A stretch of DNA of 64,000 nt, taken from G963665495 sp963667575 (lineage in GTDB: Bacteria; Desulfobacterota; Desulfovibrionia; Desulfovibrionales; Desulfovibrionaceae). The first letter of the stretch is position 1. Each line of letters starts with the position of its first letter. The position numbers and the translations under genes are program-made. Of the stretch, positions 45,671-54,781 are shown in pieces. The stretch is taken from NCBI GenBank assembly GCA_963667575.2, contig CAXXHY010000061.1:186001-250000 (forward strand), in the 5' to 3' direction. A model generated the notes under the pieces. That model was not told the origin of the DNA, did not search any database, and saw only the letters and a list, made by a program, of their open reading frames with translations.

Positions 45671-47335
45671 ATGGCAGCGCCTCACAGCGATTACTCAGGT
45701 CAGGTCGTCGTTGATCCGATTACCCGGATCGAAGGCCATCTGCGCATTGAAGTCGAAGTGGAAAAAGGCATGGTTAAGAACGCATGGAGCAGTTCACAGC
45801 TGTTCCGTGGTCTTGAACTTATCCTGAAAGGTCGCGATCCCCGCGACGCGCAGCATTTCACCCAGCGCGCCTGCGGTGTTTGCACCTACGTTCATGCCCT
45901 TGCTTCCACTCGCGCCGTTGACAACGCCGTCAACGTAAAAATTCCCAAAAACGCCATTCTGCAGCGCAACCTCTGCATGGCCGCCCAGTACATGCATGAC
46001 CACATCGTCCATTTCTATCATCTGAATGCTCTGGACTATGTCGATGTCGTCAGCGCGCTGAAGGCCGATCCCAAGAAAGCTGCTTCCATAGCCAACAGCA
46101 TTTCTCCCCGGCCCACCAAAGCCGAGGATCTGAAAGCGGTTCAGACCAAACTGAAATCCTTTGTCGAGTCCGGACAGCTGGGTATTTTCAGCAATGCCTA
46201 CTTCCTGACCGACCACGACGCCTACATGCTGTCTCCGGAAGTCAACCTGATCGCCACCGCCCACTACCTGGAAGCCCTGCACCTGCAGGTCAAGGCAGCC
46301 CGGGCCATGGCCATGATCGGCGGTAAAAACCCCCACACCCAGTTCACGGTCGTGGGCGGCGTTACCAACTACGAATTCCTCGATCCCAAACGGCTCGCCG
46401 AATTCACCGCTCTGTACAAAGAGATCAAGACCTTCGTCGAACAGGTTTACATCCCCGACCTGCTCGCAGTGGCCGGAACCTACAAAGACTGGTTCGGCAT
46501 CGGCGGCACCACCAACTTCATGACCTTTGGTGAGTTCCCCACCGATGAATACGACCTCAACAGCCGCTTCATCCCGCAGGGCGTTATCTACGACCGCGAC
46601 ATCAGCAAAGTTGAGGACATGGATCCCAACGTCATCACCGAGTCCATCAAGCACAGCTGGTACGAAGGCAATTCGGACCTGCACCCCTACAAGGGCGTTA
46701 CCGAACCCAAGTACACCAGCCTGGAAGACAAGGAACGCTATTCCTGGATGAAGGCTCCCCGCTACAAAGGCAAATCCACCGAAGTCGGCCCTCTGGCCCA
46801 CTGCCTGGTTGCCTACGCTCGCGGCGTCAAGCCATTCAAGGATGCCGTTGACGGCGTGCTCAAGCACTTCGGCGCCGGTCCTGAAGTTCTGTTCTCCACC
46901 CTGGGACGTACCGCTGCCCGCGGTATCGAAACCCTGGTTATCGCCAACGAGACCGAAAAATGGCTCAACGAACTCAATGAGAACGTCAAAAAAGGCGACA
47001 AGACCCTCTACACCGAGTGGGAAATGCCTGATGAAGCCCAGGGCGTCGGTTTTGTCGATGCTCCCCGCGGCAGCCTGAGCCACTGGATCGTGATCAAAGA
47101 CAAGAAGATCGAAAACTTCCAGCTCGTGGTTCCCTCCACCTGGAACCTCGGTCCTCGTTGCCAGAACGACCTGCTTTCCCCGGTTGAAGAAGCCCTTGTG
47201 GGCACTCCCATCGCGGATCCCAAGCGTCCGGTCGAAATCCTGCGTACAGTGCACTCCTATGACCCCTGTATCGCCTGCGGCGTACACGTCATTGATCCTG
47301 AAACCAACCAGGTGCACAAGTTCAGGGTTCGCTAG
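45671..47335 (+). CDS. hynA: periplasmic [NiFe] hydrogenase large subunit
   Basis: 554 residues. The NiFe site is bound by Cys68 and Cys71 in RACGVCTYVHA and by Cys533 and Cys536 in DPCIACGVH near the end. All four are cysteine codons, so this is not a selenocysteine enzyme. The 15 residues after H539 (VIDPETNQVHKFRVR) are the tail removed by the maturation protease. RITRIEGHLRIEVEV-like residues at the N-terminus are standard. It oxidises or makes H2 in the periplasm. A terminator lies between this gene and hynC. Confidence 0.97.
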   Translation: MAAPHSDYSGQVVVDPITRIEGHLRIEVEVEKGMVKNAWSSSQLFRGLELILKGRDPRDAQHFTQRACGVCTYVHALASTRAVDNAVNVKIPKNAILQRNLCMAAQYMHDHIVHFYHLNALDYVDVVSALKADPKKAASIANSISPRPTKAEDLKAVQTKLKSFVESGQLGIFSNAYFLTDHDAYMLSPEVNLIATAHYLEALHLQVKAARAMAMIGGKNPHTQFTVVGGVTNYEFLDPKRLAEFTALYKEIKTFVEQVYIPDLLAVAGTYKDWFGIGGTTNFMTFGEFPTDEYDLNSRFIPQGVIYDRDISKVEDMDPNVITESIKHSWYEGNSDLHPYKGVTEPKYTSLEDKERYSWMKAPRYKGKSTEVGPLAHCLVAYARGVKPFKDAVDGVLKHFGAGPEVLFSTLGRTAARGIETLVIANETEKWLNELNENVKKGDKTLYTEWEMPDEAQGVGFVDAPRGSLSHWIVIKDKKIENFQLVVPSTWNLGPRCQNDLLSPVEEALVGTPIADPKRPVEILRTVHSYDPCIACGVHVIDPETNQVHKFRVR

Positions 47336-47366
47336 GACTAAGGTCAATTATCAGACTACAACCTAC

Positions 47367-47402
47367 AGGGACTCGGACTTGCACCGGGTCCCTGTTTTTT
47401 TT
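47367..47402 (+). terminator. intrinsic terminator inside the hyn operon
   Basis: AGGGACTCGG (47367-47376) pairs with CCGGGTCCCT (47384-47393) through one G-U, followed by G and eight T. It sits between hynA and hynC, so it probably lowers expression of the maturation genes relative to the structural genes. Confidence 0.8.
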
Positions 47403-47413
47403 ATACTTAGATT

Positions 47414-47941
47414 ATGGAATCCAACACAAATAAGATACTTGTCCTTGGCGTGGGAAACATCCTCTACACGGACGAAGGTGTTGGCGTGCGCGCTGTCGAA
47501 CGCCTCATGCAGAACTACACCTTTTCCGACAATGTTACCCTCATGGATGGCGGCACGTTGGGATCGCGGCTCATGGATCCGCTGCTCAACTGTACGCATG
47601 TCATCGTTGTGGACGCCGTCCTTGGCGGCGATGAACCCGGCAGCATCTATAGGCTCACGGGGGAAGACCTGAGAAAAAGCCTGGCCTTCAAAAATTCCAT
47701 GCACCAGACAGATCTGGTGGACACCCTGATCATGTGCGACCTGGTAGGCAACAGGCCCGAAGCAGTGGTTATCGGCATCGAACCCGAAGACTACTCCACC
47801 TTGTGCCCGGACATCTCCTCCACCACCCAGGCCTGCCTGGATCAGGCAGTTGAAATTGTTCTCAATGAAATCGACGCCCTTGGAGGAACCTTCAAACGTG
47901 CTGGGCAAAACGCCGTAGCAAGCACGGAAGTCAAGGAGTAA
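47414..47941 (+). CDS. hynC: hydrogenase maturation protease (HybD/HyaD family)
   Basis: 175 residues. The nickel-sensing residues are in place: Glu in GNILYTDEGVGV near 21, Asp in VIVVDAVLGG near 72, and His in NSMHQTDLVDTL near 100. It senses Ni in the large subunit and cuts the C-terminal tail so that the active site can close. It follows hynA and overlaps the region before hypC by a few bases, giving a hynB-hynA-hynC-hypC order. Confidence 0.94.
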   Translation: MESNTNKILVLGVGNILYTDEGVGVRAVERLMQNYTFSDNVTLMDGGTLGSRLMDPLLNCTHVIVVDAVLGGDEPGSIYRLTGEDLRKSLAFKNSMHQTDLVDTLIMCDLVGNRPEAVVIGIEPEDYSTLCPDISSTTQACLDQAVEIVLNEIDALGGTFKRAGQNAVASTEVKE

Positions 47942-47944
47942 GCC

Positions 47945-48190
47945 ATGTGCCTGGCAATTCCGGCGAAAATCGTCGAAATAGATAACGGTATGGCCACCTG
48001 CAATGTCGGTGAAAGCGACACCCAGATCAAAGTTTCGTTGATGTTGCTGGAAGGACAGGTGGACCTTGGAGACTTCATTATTGTCCATGCCGGATTCGGG
48101 CTGCGCAAGCTGGACCCCAAGGAGGCGGAAGAAACCCTGACCATCCTGAGGGACATGCTCAAAGCCCAGGGAGAAGCTGCCAATTTCTGA
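47945..48190 (+). CDS. hypC: hydrogenase assembly chaperone HypC/HupF
   Basis: 81 residues with the invariant N-terminus MCLAIPAKIVEID, whose Cys2 carries the Fe(CN)2CO unit with HypD. LGDFIIVHAGFGLRKLDPKE is also typical. It delivers the iron centre to the HynA precursor. It is the last gene of the hyn operon; other hyp genes are not in the window. Confidence 0.95.
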   Translation: MCLAIPAKIVEIDNGMATCNVGESDTQIKVSLMLLEGQVDLGDFIIVHAGFGLRKLDPKEAEETLTILRDMLKAQGEAANF

Positions 48191-48241
48191 CATCCTGTAC
48201 CATTTGCCCGCAGGAAAGATTCTTCCAACACACAACAACAA

Positions 48242-48270
48242 ACGGCGCAGGGCATGGTCCTGCGCCGTCA
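48242..48270 (+). terminator. probable intrinsic terminator after hypC
   Basis: ACGGCGCAGG (48242-48251) pairs perfectly with CCTGCGCCGT (48259-48268) around a seven-base loop. The T-run after it is weak (CATTCTTTATT). Confidence 0.65.
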
Positions 48271-48326
48271 TTCTTTATTGGAGGCCGGACAGCTTCCTTT
48301 AACCATATAAACAGCAGAGAAAAATC

Positions 48327-49544
48327 ATGCAGTCCGCAACCAACACACCCGATACCTTAAACGCCAAACTGGCGCATCGAATGCTCAACACGCAGAAATC
48401 CTTCATTCGTGAAATTCTCAAGGTAACGGAAAACCCGGAGATTATCTCCTTTGCCGGCGGGCTGCCCAATCCGGAGCTGTTTCCTGTGAAAGCCATGCAG
48501 GAAGCAGCCAACGCAGTGCTGGCCGAAAACGGCAAAAATGCGCTGCAGTACGCTACCACCGAAGGCTACCCGCCTTTGCGCGAGTTCATTGCCGAACGTT
48601 ATCGCACCAAAAAAGGCATTACTGTTTCGCCTGATGAAATCGTCATCACAAGTGGTTCGCAGCAATCTCTGGATCTGGCAGCCAAGGTCCTCCTGAATCC
48701 CGGAGACACCGTACTCATCGAAAGACCTGGATATCTCGGCGCCATCCAGACCTTTTCACTGTTCGAGGTTGCTTTCCGCAGCGTGAAATTGCAGCAGGAC
48801 GGTCCGGATCTGGAACAGATGGAACAGGAACTCCGTACTCCGGGTCTCAAACTGTTCTATGGCGTCCCCAATTTCCAGAATCCCACGGGGTTGAGTTACA
48901 GCCTTGAAAAACGCAAGGCCATCGCCCGTATGCTGGAAGATCGGGACATGCTTTTTCTCGAAGATGATGCGTACGGGGAATTGCGTTATCAGGGCGATCC
49001 TCTCCCGCCTCTTTCCCGCACCATGCTCGGACGCAACGGAATCCTTCTGGGATCTTTCTCCAAAATCACGGCTCCCGGCCTGCGTCTGGGCTGGATTGTC
49101 GCCGACCGCGAACTGATCAAACAGATCGTCACGGCCAAACAGGGCACCGATCTGCACACGAGCATTCTCACGCAGCGCATCCTGTATCGCTTTCTTCAGG
49201 ACAATGATCTGGATGCCCATATACAAAAAATTCAACAACGCTATGGAAGTCAATGCGCACACATGTTACGTTGCACCCAGAAATGTTTTCCGCAGCAGAT
49301 TGAAGTGACGCATCCGGCCGGAGGCATGTTCCTGTGGTGCACCATGCCAAAAGGCTATTCGGCAAGGGAACTTTTTGATAAAGCAATTGCTAAAAACGTT
49401 GCTTTTGTCCCCGGTACGCCTTTTTATACAGATGGCGGGGGCCAGGAAACATTCCGTTTGAACTTTTCCAATGCCGATGAAGAAACCATTTCCCAGGGCA
49501 TTGCCCGGCTGGGGTCCTGTCTGGACGAATTCTGCAACAGTTAA
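48327..49544 (+). CDS. PLP-dependent class I/II aminotransferase (LysN/MocR-like)
   Basis: 405 residues, fold type I. FAGGLPNPELFP at the N-terminus is typical of the 2-aminoadipate/aromatic aminotransferase group. The PLP-contact residues are in ITSGSQQSLDLAAKVLLNPG and VPNFQNPTGLSYSLEKR, EDDAYGELRYQG holds the Asp, and LGSFSKITAPGLRLGWIVA holds the Schiff-base Lys. No HTH domain precedes it, so it is the enzyme rather than a MocR regulator. Substrate is probably 2-aminoadipate, an aromatic or a branched amino acid. Confidence 0.9.
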   Translation: MQSATNTPDTLNAKLAHRMLNTQKSFIREILKVTENPEIISFAGGLPNPELFPVKAMQEAANAVLAENGKNALQYATTEGYPPLREFIAERYRTKKGITVSPDEIVITSGSQQSLDLAAKVLLNPGDTVLIERPGYLGAIQTFSLFEVAFRSVKLQQDGPDLEQMEQELRTPGLKLFYGVPNFQNPTGLSYSLEKRKAIARMLEDRDMLFLEDDAYGELRYQGDPLPPLSRTMLGRNGILLGSFSKITAPGLRLGWIVADRELIKQIVTAKQGTDLHTSILTQRILYRFLQDNDLDAHIQKIQQRYGSQCAHMLRCTQKCFPQQIEVTHPAGGMFLWCTMPKGYSARELFDKAIAKNVAFVPGTPFYTDGGGQETFRLNFSNADEETISQGIARLGSCLDEFCNS

Positions 49545-49578
49545 CCCGAAGCAGTACGCTTCCTGGGGGTTTGATACG

Positions 49579-50469
49579 ATGCGTTTGAAAACTTCTCTTC
49601 TTGCCCTTCTTTTCATCTGTGGCTGTTTTGCTGCCCTCTCTTTTCCTGCTGCTGCAAACGCTCAAAATGACCAGGAACGTTATTCCGTACAGTTCAGACT
49701 CCCTTTGGATAAAAACGAGGTCTGGAATTTTGTGGAAATGATTTCAGGCCTCGGATACCCCAGTTATATGTACACGGAGGAATCCAAAGACGGCTCCACA
49801 TACTATTTTGCACAAATGGGCAGCTATGCCTCCATCATTGACGCCATAGATGCGGCCAACGCGCTGAACAAAAAGGTAAAGGTTCAGTATGACGTTGTGC
49901 ATACCAACACCAACACCATTGTTCAGCTTGGCTCCGGCTCGGAAAAAACAACTTCCAAACCCGTGGAGCCAAAGCAACCCGAGACAAAAAGCACATCTGT
50001 CGCCGAAGATAAAACCGCGTATGACGAGCCTATCATTGCGGCACCTGAAGCTCCGGCCGTCACTGCTCCCAAAGCACCTTCCATCCCCAAAACGCCTCAG
50101 ACTCCTGAGCAGCCACGGACTCCTGGCCAGGCATCCTCCAGTCAGAAAACGCCTGCTGCCGCACCTGCCCCTGCAAAGACACAAGCCGAGGCTGAAAAAA
50201 TTTACCTGCTGCAGCTCTTTTCTTTCCAGGTTCAAAACAACGCCATCCAAACAGCCAAAAATTATAAAAGCAAAGGCTATGACGCCAAAATCATGAGATT
50301 GTTCGATTCGCAGAACAAGGAATGGTTTGTCGTCAGTGTAGGGTACGCGAAGACTCAGGAACAGGCAGCCGCACTTGCGGACCAGTTTGCCCAAAAGGAA
50401 GGCAAACGGCCAACATTGAACAACGTCGACGCCGATTTCCTGGAAACCCGTATCGTTCCTTTTGACTAA
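49579..50469 (+). CDS. exported SPOR-domain protein
   Basis: 296 residues from ATG 49579. A signal peptide ends near AAANA. Two SPOR-like segments flank a long Pro/Ala/Lys/Thr-rich linker (residues 120-205). The first (residues 32-110) contains YSVQFRLPLDKNEVWNFVEM and the second (residues 210-296) IYLLQLFSFQVQNNAIQTAK, then EWFVVSVGYAKTQEQAAALA. SPOR domains bind denuded peptidoglycan at division sites, so this is probably a cell-envelope or divisome protein. Confidence 0.85.
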   Translation: MRLKTSLLALLFICGCFAALSFPAAANAQNDQERYSVQFRLPLDKNEVWNFVEMISGLGYPSYMYTEESKDGSTYYFAQMGSYASIIDAIDAANALNKKVKVQYDVVHTNTNTIVQLGSGSEKTTSKPVEPKQPETKSTSVAEDKTAYDEPIIAAPEAPAVTAPKAPSIPKTPQTPEQPRTPGQASSSQKTPAAAPAPAKTQAEAEKIYLLQLFSFQVQNNAIQTAKNYKSKGYDAKIMRLFDSQNKEWFVVSVGYAKTQEQAAALADQFAQKEGKRPTLNNVDADFLETRIVPFD

Positions 50470-50482
50470 CATGGAGACGCAT

Positions 50483-50740
50483 ATGGAATGGACCAAAAAA
50501 GACGAAACGACCCACACCTTTACCATGGGCGGCGTGCTGATGGTGGGCATTGTATACGAAACCATGGGTACCCGTGGCTGGAAAATCCAGGTCGCCAATC
50601 GTTCGTTGCGCGACAAGATCCCGGGCGAAGATGACGCCAAGAAGGTTGCAGTTGCCTTTGCGCAAAAAATCATTCAACAATGTCAAAAAGATCTGGACGA
50701 TATCAAAGCAGAAATGGGTATGGGAGACGCAGCCGACTAA
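50483..50740 (+). CDS. small conserved-looking protein of unknown function
   Basis: 85 residues from ATG 50483, chosen because GGAG lies seven bases upstream; ATG 50471 is possible. It has no signal peptide or membrane helix. Visible segments are TFTMGGVLMVGIVYETMGTR, WKIQVANRSLRDKIPGEDDA and an amphipathic C-terminal helix. I do not recognise the family. It sits between the SPOR protein and the HEAT-repeat gene with short gaps. Confidence 0.7.
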   Translation: MEWTKKDETTHTFTMGGVLMVGIVYETMGTRGWKIQVANRSLRDKIPGEDDAKKVAVAFAQKIIQQCQKDLDDIKAEMGMGDAAD

Positions 50741-50773
50741 AGGCAAACACACTCAAATCCGGGGCCTAAATGC

Positions 50774-52735
50774 ATGCGAGCCATTTTCAAGCCTGTTGTC
50801 GTCATCATCCTGCTGCTCTGTTTCTGGAACCTGGCCTGGGGACAGCAATCACCCGATATCCGGCAACTCATCGACCAGCTGCAGGCCGCGGATTGGAACA
50901 CGCGAAAAACCGCAGTGGAAAAACTGGGTGCGCTCGGTCCCATGGCTCAGGAAGCGGCTCTCCCACTTACCAGGACCCTGCGGGAAGATACTGATCCGCT
51001 CGTCCGTACGGCAGCCGCCATTGCCCTGGGAGACATCGCGGCTCCGCCGGAGATCGCCCTGGCCCCCCTGCGCGACGCCTTGTTTGACGACACACCGGAG
51101 GTTCGCGCCGAAAGCGCCGCCAGTATTCAGCTGATGGGACCTGCTGCCGCTGCGGTTCTGCCTCAGCTGCAGGGACTCATGGAAGACCCTGTTCCGGACG
51201 TGCGTATCGCCACGGCTTATGCCATTGCAGCTGTGGCCCCCAAACAACAGCAAAGCCTCCAGGCACTTTCCCAGGCACTGTCGGACAGCAGTCCGAGCGT
51301 ACGCCAGGCCGTAGTCCTAGCGCTAGCCGATCTGAATGAAGGGGCGAAACCTGCTCTGCCGGCTTTGCTGCACTGTTTGAAAGATCCCAATTCCTTTGTG
51401 CGGCTCGCCGTGGCCCAGACCCTTAAAAAAATCGGGCCGGAAGGATTCGAGGCCCTTTTCCACATCCTCAAGACCGGCTCCAAAGCCGATCAGGAGGAAG
51501 CCGCTCAGGCATTGCGTATCATTGGTCCCGATGCGGTCAATCTGCTCATAAGCCGGCTGGATTCCACCGACGATTCCGTCCGGGAAGACGCCATCTATGC
51601 CATTGGCTGGGCCGGACCAGCTGCAGCCGGTGCGGTGCCCCAACTCATCACTCTGCTCAATGATCCCAATATCGAAATCAACAATGCGGCCACCATCTCC
51701 CTGGGGCGCATCGGAAGCTCTGCAGTAAAACCGCTGATGCAGGCCTTGAAAAGCAACAACCCCATCACCAGGCTATACGCCACGTACGCCTTGGGACGAA
51801 TCGGCATTCCGGCCATTCCCGCACTGATCAAGGCCCTGCAAGACGTCAACCCGGACATTCGCAAAAAAGCCGCCCAGGCGCTCGGGGCCTGCGGACGCGC
51901 TGCCGGCACTGCGGTCGCTCCGTTGACACGGTTGCTGGCGGACCAGGATGCGTCCATACGCAGTGAAGCCGCGGATGCGCTGGGAGAAATCGGCGAACCG
52001 GCCAGTGATGCGGTGCCGGAATTGAAAAAAGCGCTCAGCGATCAGGATCAGACCGTCCGTACCATCGCGGCCTATTCACTGGGAAAAATCGGAGAACCCG
52101 GCATCCGGTCGCTCAGGGACTCTTTGAAGAGCGGCCAGGCCCAGACACGGGCCATTGCCGCCACTGCCCTGGGCATGATCGGACCGGAAGCTGCCGAAGC
52201 CGTGCCCGACCTGCGGCCCGTTCTTGTGGACACCGATCCGCAGGTCCGCAAAAATGCCTTGATGGCGTTGGGGTATATCGGACCGGATGCGGCATCCGCG
52301 TTCGAGGATCTTCGCAAATCATTTGTCCAGGCGCAGGACATGGACGAACGGGCCATGGCCGGATTCGCCCTGGCTGAAATCGGCGACCAGGGCTGGAGCT
52401 TTGTGCTTTCGCAACTGAAGCACAAAGACAAAAGCACCAGGCTCGCGGCCATACGTGCGCTGAGCATGCTCGAGGATCATGCCTACAAAGCCGTGGGAGC
52501 CCTGCAAGAAGTCCTGCAAACGGACAAATCTTCCTTTATTCGCAAGGAAGCCGCCCTTGCTCTTGGTAGGATAGGCAGAGCCGCGGCACCGGCCCTGCCG
52601 GCTCTGAAAAAGGCTCTTGATGATCAGGAACAGGTACGACTGGCGGCCAAAAAGGCCATGGACGCCATTAATCTGGAATTGAACCGGACGGAAAATGAAA
52701 ACCGGCAAGCCCCGGAACAAGACATTTCCTTGTGA
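50774..52735 (+). CDS. exported HEAT-repeat (PBS-lyase type) protein
   Basis: 653 residues. A signal peptide or N-terminal anchor (VVVIILLLCFWNLAWG) precedes about 17 HEAT-like repeats of roughly 31-38 residues. Examples are VRTAAAIALGDIAAPPEIAL, VRQAVVLALADLNEGAKPAL, VREDAIYAIGWAGPAAAGAV and IRSEAADALGEIGEPASDAV. Such repeats build curved scaffolds for protein contacts and need no catalytic residues. It is probably a periplasmic or membrane-associated adaptor. The stop codon lies three bases before the end of the convergent small membrane protein gene. Confidence 0.88.
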   Translation: MRAIFKPVVVIILLLCFWNLAWGQQSPDIRQLIDQLQAADWNTRKTAVEKLGALGPMAQEAALPLTRTLREDTDPLVRTAAAIALGDIAAPPEIALAPLRDALFDDTPEVRAESAASIQLMGPAAAAVLPQLQGLMEDPVPDVRIATAYAIAAVAPKQQQSLQALSQALSDSSPSVRQAVVLALADLNEGAKPALPALLHCLKDPNSFVRLAVAQTLKKIGPEGFEALFHILKTGSKADQEEAAQALRIIGPDAVNLLISRLDSTDDSVREDAIYAIGWAGPAAAGAVPQLITLLNDPNIEINNAATISLGRIGSSAVKPLMQALKSNNPITRLYATYALGRIGIPAIPALIKALQDVNPDIRKKAAQALGACGRAAGTAVAPLTRLLADQDASIRSEAADALGEIGEPASDAVPELKKALSDQDQTVRTIAAYSLGKIGEPGIRSLRDSLKSGQAQTRAIAATALGMIGPEAAEAVPDLRPVLVDTDPQVRKNALMALGYIGPDAASAFEDLRKSFVQAQDMDERAMAGFALAEIGDQGWSFVLSQLKHKDKSTRLAAIRALSMLEDHAYKAVGALQEVLQTDKSSFIRKEAALALGRIGRAAAPALPALKKALDDQEQVRLAAKKAMDAINLELNRTENENRQAPEQDISL

Positions 52736-52738
52736 CGA

Positions 52739-53026
52739 TTATTCCTCTTCTTCGTCGACTTCCGCGCTTTTACGCATCAGCAGGGCCAGAATCACCCAAA
52801 GGAAGAGAACAACCCAGTCGATGATCAGCCGGATGAAATCCACCCGCATATGAACGCCTGAAGCATGGGGTTCGGGAGTGGTAAACAAAAAACTGAACCC
52901 CAGAGGCAACTCGGTTCCCCCGGACTTCCCCACTGTAAACAGCACCCACGGAGGAAACAGGGTGCTGAAAAACAACAGAGCAATGCCCAGAATAAGAATG
53001 GTTTTGGTGCCGGACTTATTTGTCAT
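52739..53026 (-). CDS. small membrane protein with two predicted helices
   Basis: 95 residues. Helix one is TILILGIALLFFSTLFPPWV and helix two is FIRLIIDWVVLFLWVILALL. The loop between them holds PHASGVHMRVD. The C-terminus is acidic (SAEVDEEEE). I do not recognise the family and assign no function. Confidence 0.65.
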   Translation of the reverse strand: MTNKSGTKTILILGIALLFFSTLFPPWVLFTVGKSGGTELPLGFSFLFTTPEPHASGVHMRVDFIRLIIDWVVLFLWVILALLMRKSAEVDEEEE

Positions 53027-53146
53027 CGCAGCACTGTAGCCCCAACCCGAACATTATTCAATGGGGAGCACACCGGCCAGACAAAGCCCCCCTTGAACAG
53101 CGGATCTAAATGCGTCAGCCGCACCGTGGGGCATCTATTCAATTAA

Positions 53147-53704
53147 TCAACCACGCAACGAAGATCTGCCCCGCCTCGTCCGCCCAGCCCAGAGTCCCAG
53201 GCCAGCCAGCAGCACCAGCATAAGACCGAGATGGCCTGTCGTCCCCAAAGGAACCGAGGATCCTGATCCGCCCGGATCTGACGCGGTCCTGAAACTGGAA
53301 CTCTCTGTCGTGTACGTGGATCCATTATAATCATACGACAATACATAATAATACGTAGTCGCGGCAGTCAAACTTCTGAGATCCAATACGGCGATGGTCT
53401 CTTTCGCGCCTGCGCTTAAGCTGTTCGGGGTCGTTGTGCCCGACAAGGACAGATTTGACGGATCAGTACCATACTTGAATTTGATATCCAACATATCATA
53501 ATCACTGCCAGTAATGTTTGCAGAAAGGGTTGCTGACGAAGAAGATAGATACTGCGCGCTGTTGACGGTAATAACGGGAAGAGCGACCCCTCCGGCAAAG
53601 ACCACGTTGCCCATACTGAACAGGAAGAAAGCGACGACAAACAGCGCACAAACGCTCCGTCCATAACTGGCAGGACGAATACAAGACCTCATAGCAGCCC
53701 CCAA
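53147..53704 (-). CDS. exported fibronectin-like protein with C-terminal sorting tail
   Basis: 185 residues. A signal peptide (FVVAFFLFSMGNVVFAGG) is followed by one Ig/FN3-like domain: ITVNSAQYLSSSSATLSANI, then LRSLTAATTYYYVLSYDYNG and STYTTESSSFRTA. The tail is tripartite: SVPL, a hydrophobic helix (LGLMLVLLAGLGLWA) and GRTRRGRSS. This resembles CTERM sorting signals and the end of the propeller protein at 18205. It is likely a surface-exposed or processed protein. Confidence 0.75.
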   Translation of the reverse strand: MGAAMRSCIRPASYGRSVCALFVVAFFLFSMGNVVFAGGVALPVITVNSAQYLSSSSATLSANITGSDYDMLDIKFKYGTDPSNLSLSGTTTPNSLSAGAKETIAVLDLRSLTAATTYYYVLSYDYNGSTYTTESSSFRTASDPGGSGSSVPLGTTGHLGLMLVLLAGLGLWAGRTRRGRSSLRG

Positions 53705-53953
53705 AAATTGAATATTAGCTTTTCGAAAAATTGCCCTTTCCGTTTTGAATCGCCCTACACATTTCTATAAGTAGCAATGAATTTTCCAATAACATAAGCC
53801 GCAGCCATTTACAAGTATCTTTAAATGTATAGCATGCTGATTTTATTTATATTTTATTTTCTAAAAAAATATAAACGCCATAATTATAGACTACATAATT
53901 CTGAATGAAATTGGGGGATCTGGGCGATGAAATCAGCCCAAGGGCCTGGCAGC

Positions 53954-54337
53954 CTACCCTCCGGATAATTTGACCCTATGGCCGAGCTTTTCCAGTTCGG
54001 CCTTGAGTACCTGCCGGTGGTCTCCCTGGATCTCGATGACCCCGTCTTTCACTGTTCCGCCGCTTCCGCATTTCTGTTTGAGCTGCTTGGCCAGCTTCGC
54101 CAATTCCACGGGATCAAGGGACAGTCCGCTCACGAGCGACACCCCCTTTCCTTTGCGACCTTTGGTCTGGCGAGAAATATAAACCGTACCGCCTGACGCA
54201 CTCGCACTCCGCGGACCTGGCGCATTCTTTTTTTTGCAGCAAGCACATTGTGTCACCGGCTTGCCGCAGCCGGGGCAAATGCGTCCTGTTTCCGTGGAAT
54301 ACACCGGCACAGCAGTCCCATTGTCTTTCTTTTGCAT
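53954..54337 (-). CDS. SUI1/YciH family translation-related protein
   Basis: 127 residues from ATG 54337; ATG 54382 upstream is possible. A Cys-rich N-terminal segment (RICPGCGKPVTQCACCKKKN) could bind zinc. The SUI1/eIF1-like domain follows: KGRKGKGVSLVSGLSLDPVE, then LAKQLKQKCGSGGTVKDGVI and EIQGDHRQVLKAELEKLGHR. Bacterial YciH acts on translation initiation fidelity and as a stress-related inhibitor. Confidence 0.9.
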   Translation of the reverse strand: MQKKDNGTAVPVYSTETGRICPGCGKPVTQCACCKKKNAPGPRSASASGGTVYISRQTKGRKGKGVSLVSGLSLDPVELAKLAKQLKQKCGSGGTVKDGVIEIQGDHRQVLKAELEKLGHRVKLSGG

Positions 54338-54781
54338 GCTGAAATACACCGAATCCGCTTCAGTTAAATGAGGAAACACCATGCGGAATTATGGTCTGCT
54401 TCCAATGACTTGCAGGATAAACGCATCAGCTCCCCAAGTAACCGGCATAGGGGGGACTATTCCTCCCCCTATTCGGGCATCTGGGAATGCGCGTCTGCCA
54501 ACTCGCTTATATCTTGTAACAATCGTAAACGTTTCGAACGACTCCTGCGTCTAATGTATGGTAATGTCGACGCTTACTGCAAGCGTTGGTCTGGCCGTAT
54601 ACCGCTGGTTCCGTACGCGGACCTTGCTACATAACCATATGTAGCGTAAGGTATTTTCAGAATTTTCCAAAATGGGTAAAAAGCTCTTTTGCGCCCAGGA
54701 CGGAAGGCTTGCCGCTTCGTGCAAAGCAGTGGGCTGATCTGAAAAACGTGCGTATTTTCAATATCTAATAAAAATTCTGGA
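54338..54781. other. intergenic region upstream of the export cluster
   Basis: About 400 bases lacking a gene. It contains a large imperfect dyad. ACCTT-GCTACATA (54621-54633) faces TATGTAGC-GT-AAGGT (54638-54652) with a four-base centre. That dyad lies about 130 bases before the first gene of the export cluster and may be an operator. Confidence 0.35.

Noticed and set aside
47230..47335. Selenocysteine in the hydrogenase large subunit
   Set aside because: Both ligand positions near the C-terminus are TGT and TGC cysteine codons, with no in-frame TGA.
45794..47347. Long minus-strand ORF opposite hynA (517 codons)
   Set aside because: It mirrors the codon structure of hynA, has no ribosome-binding site and resembles no protein family; hynA is certain.
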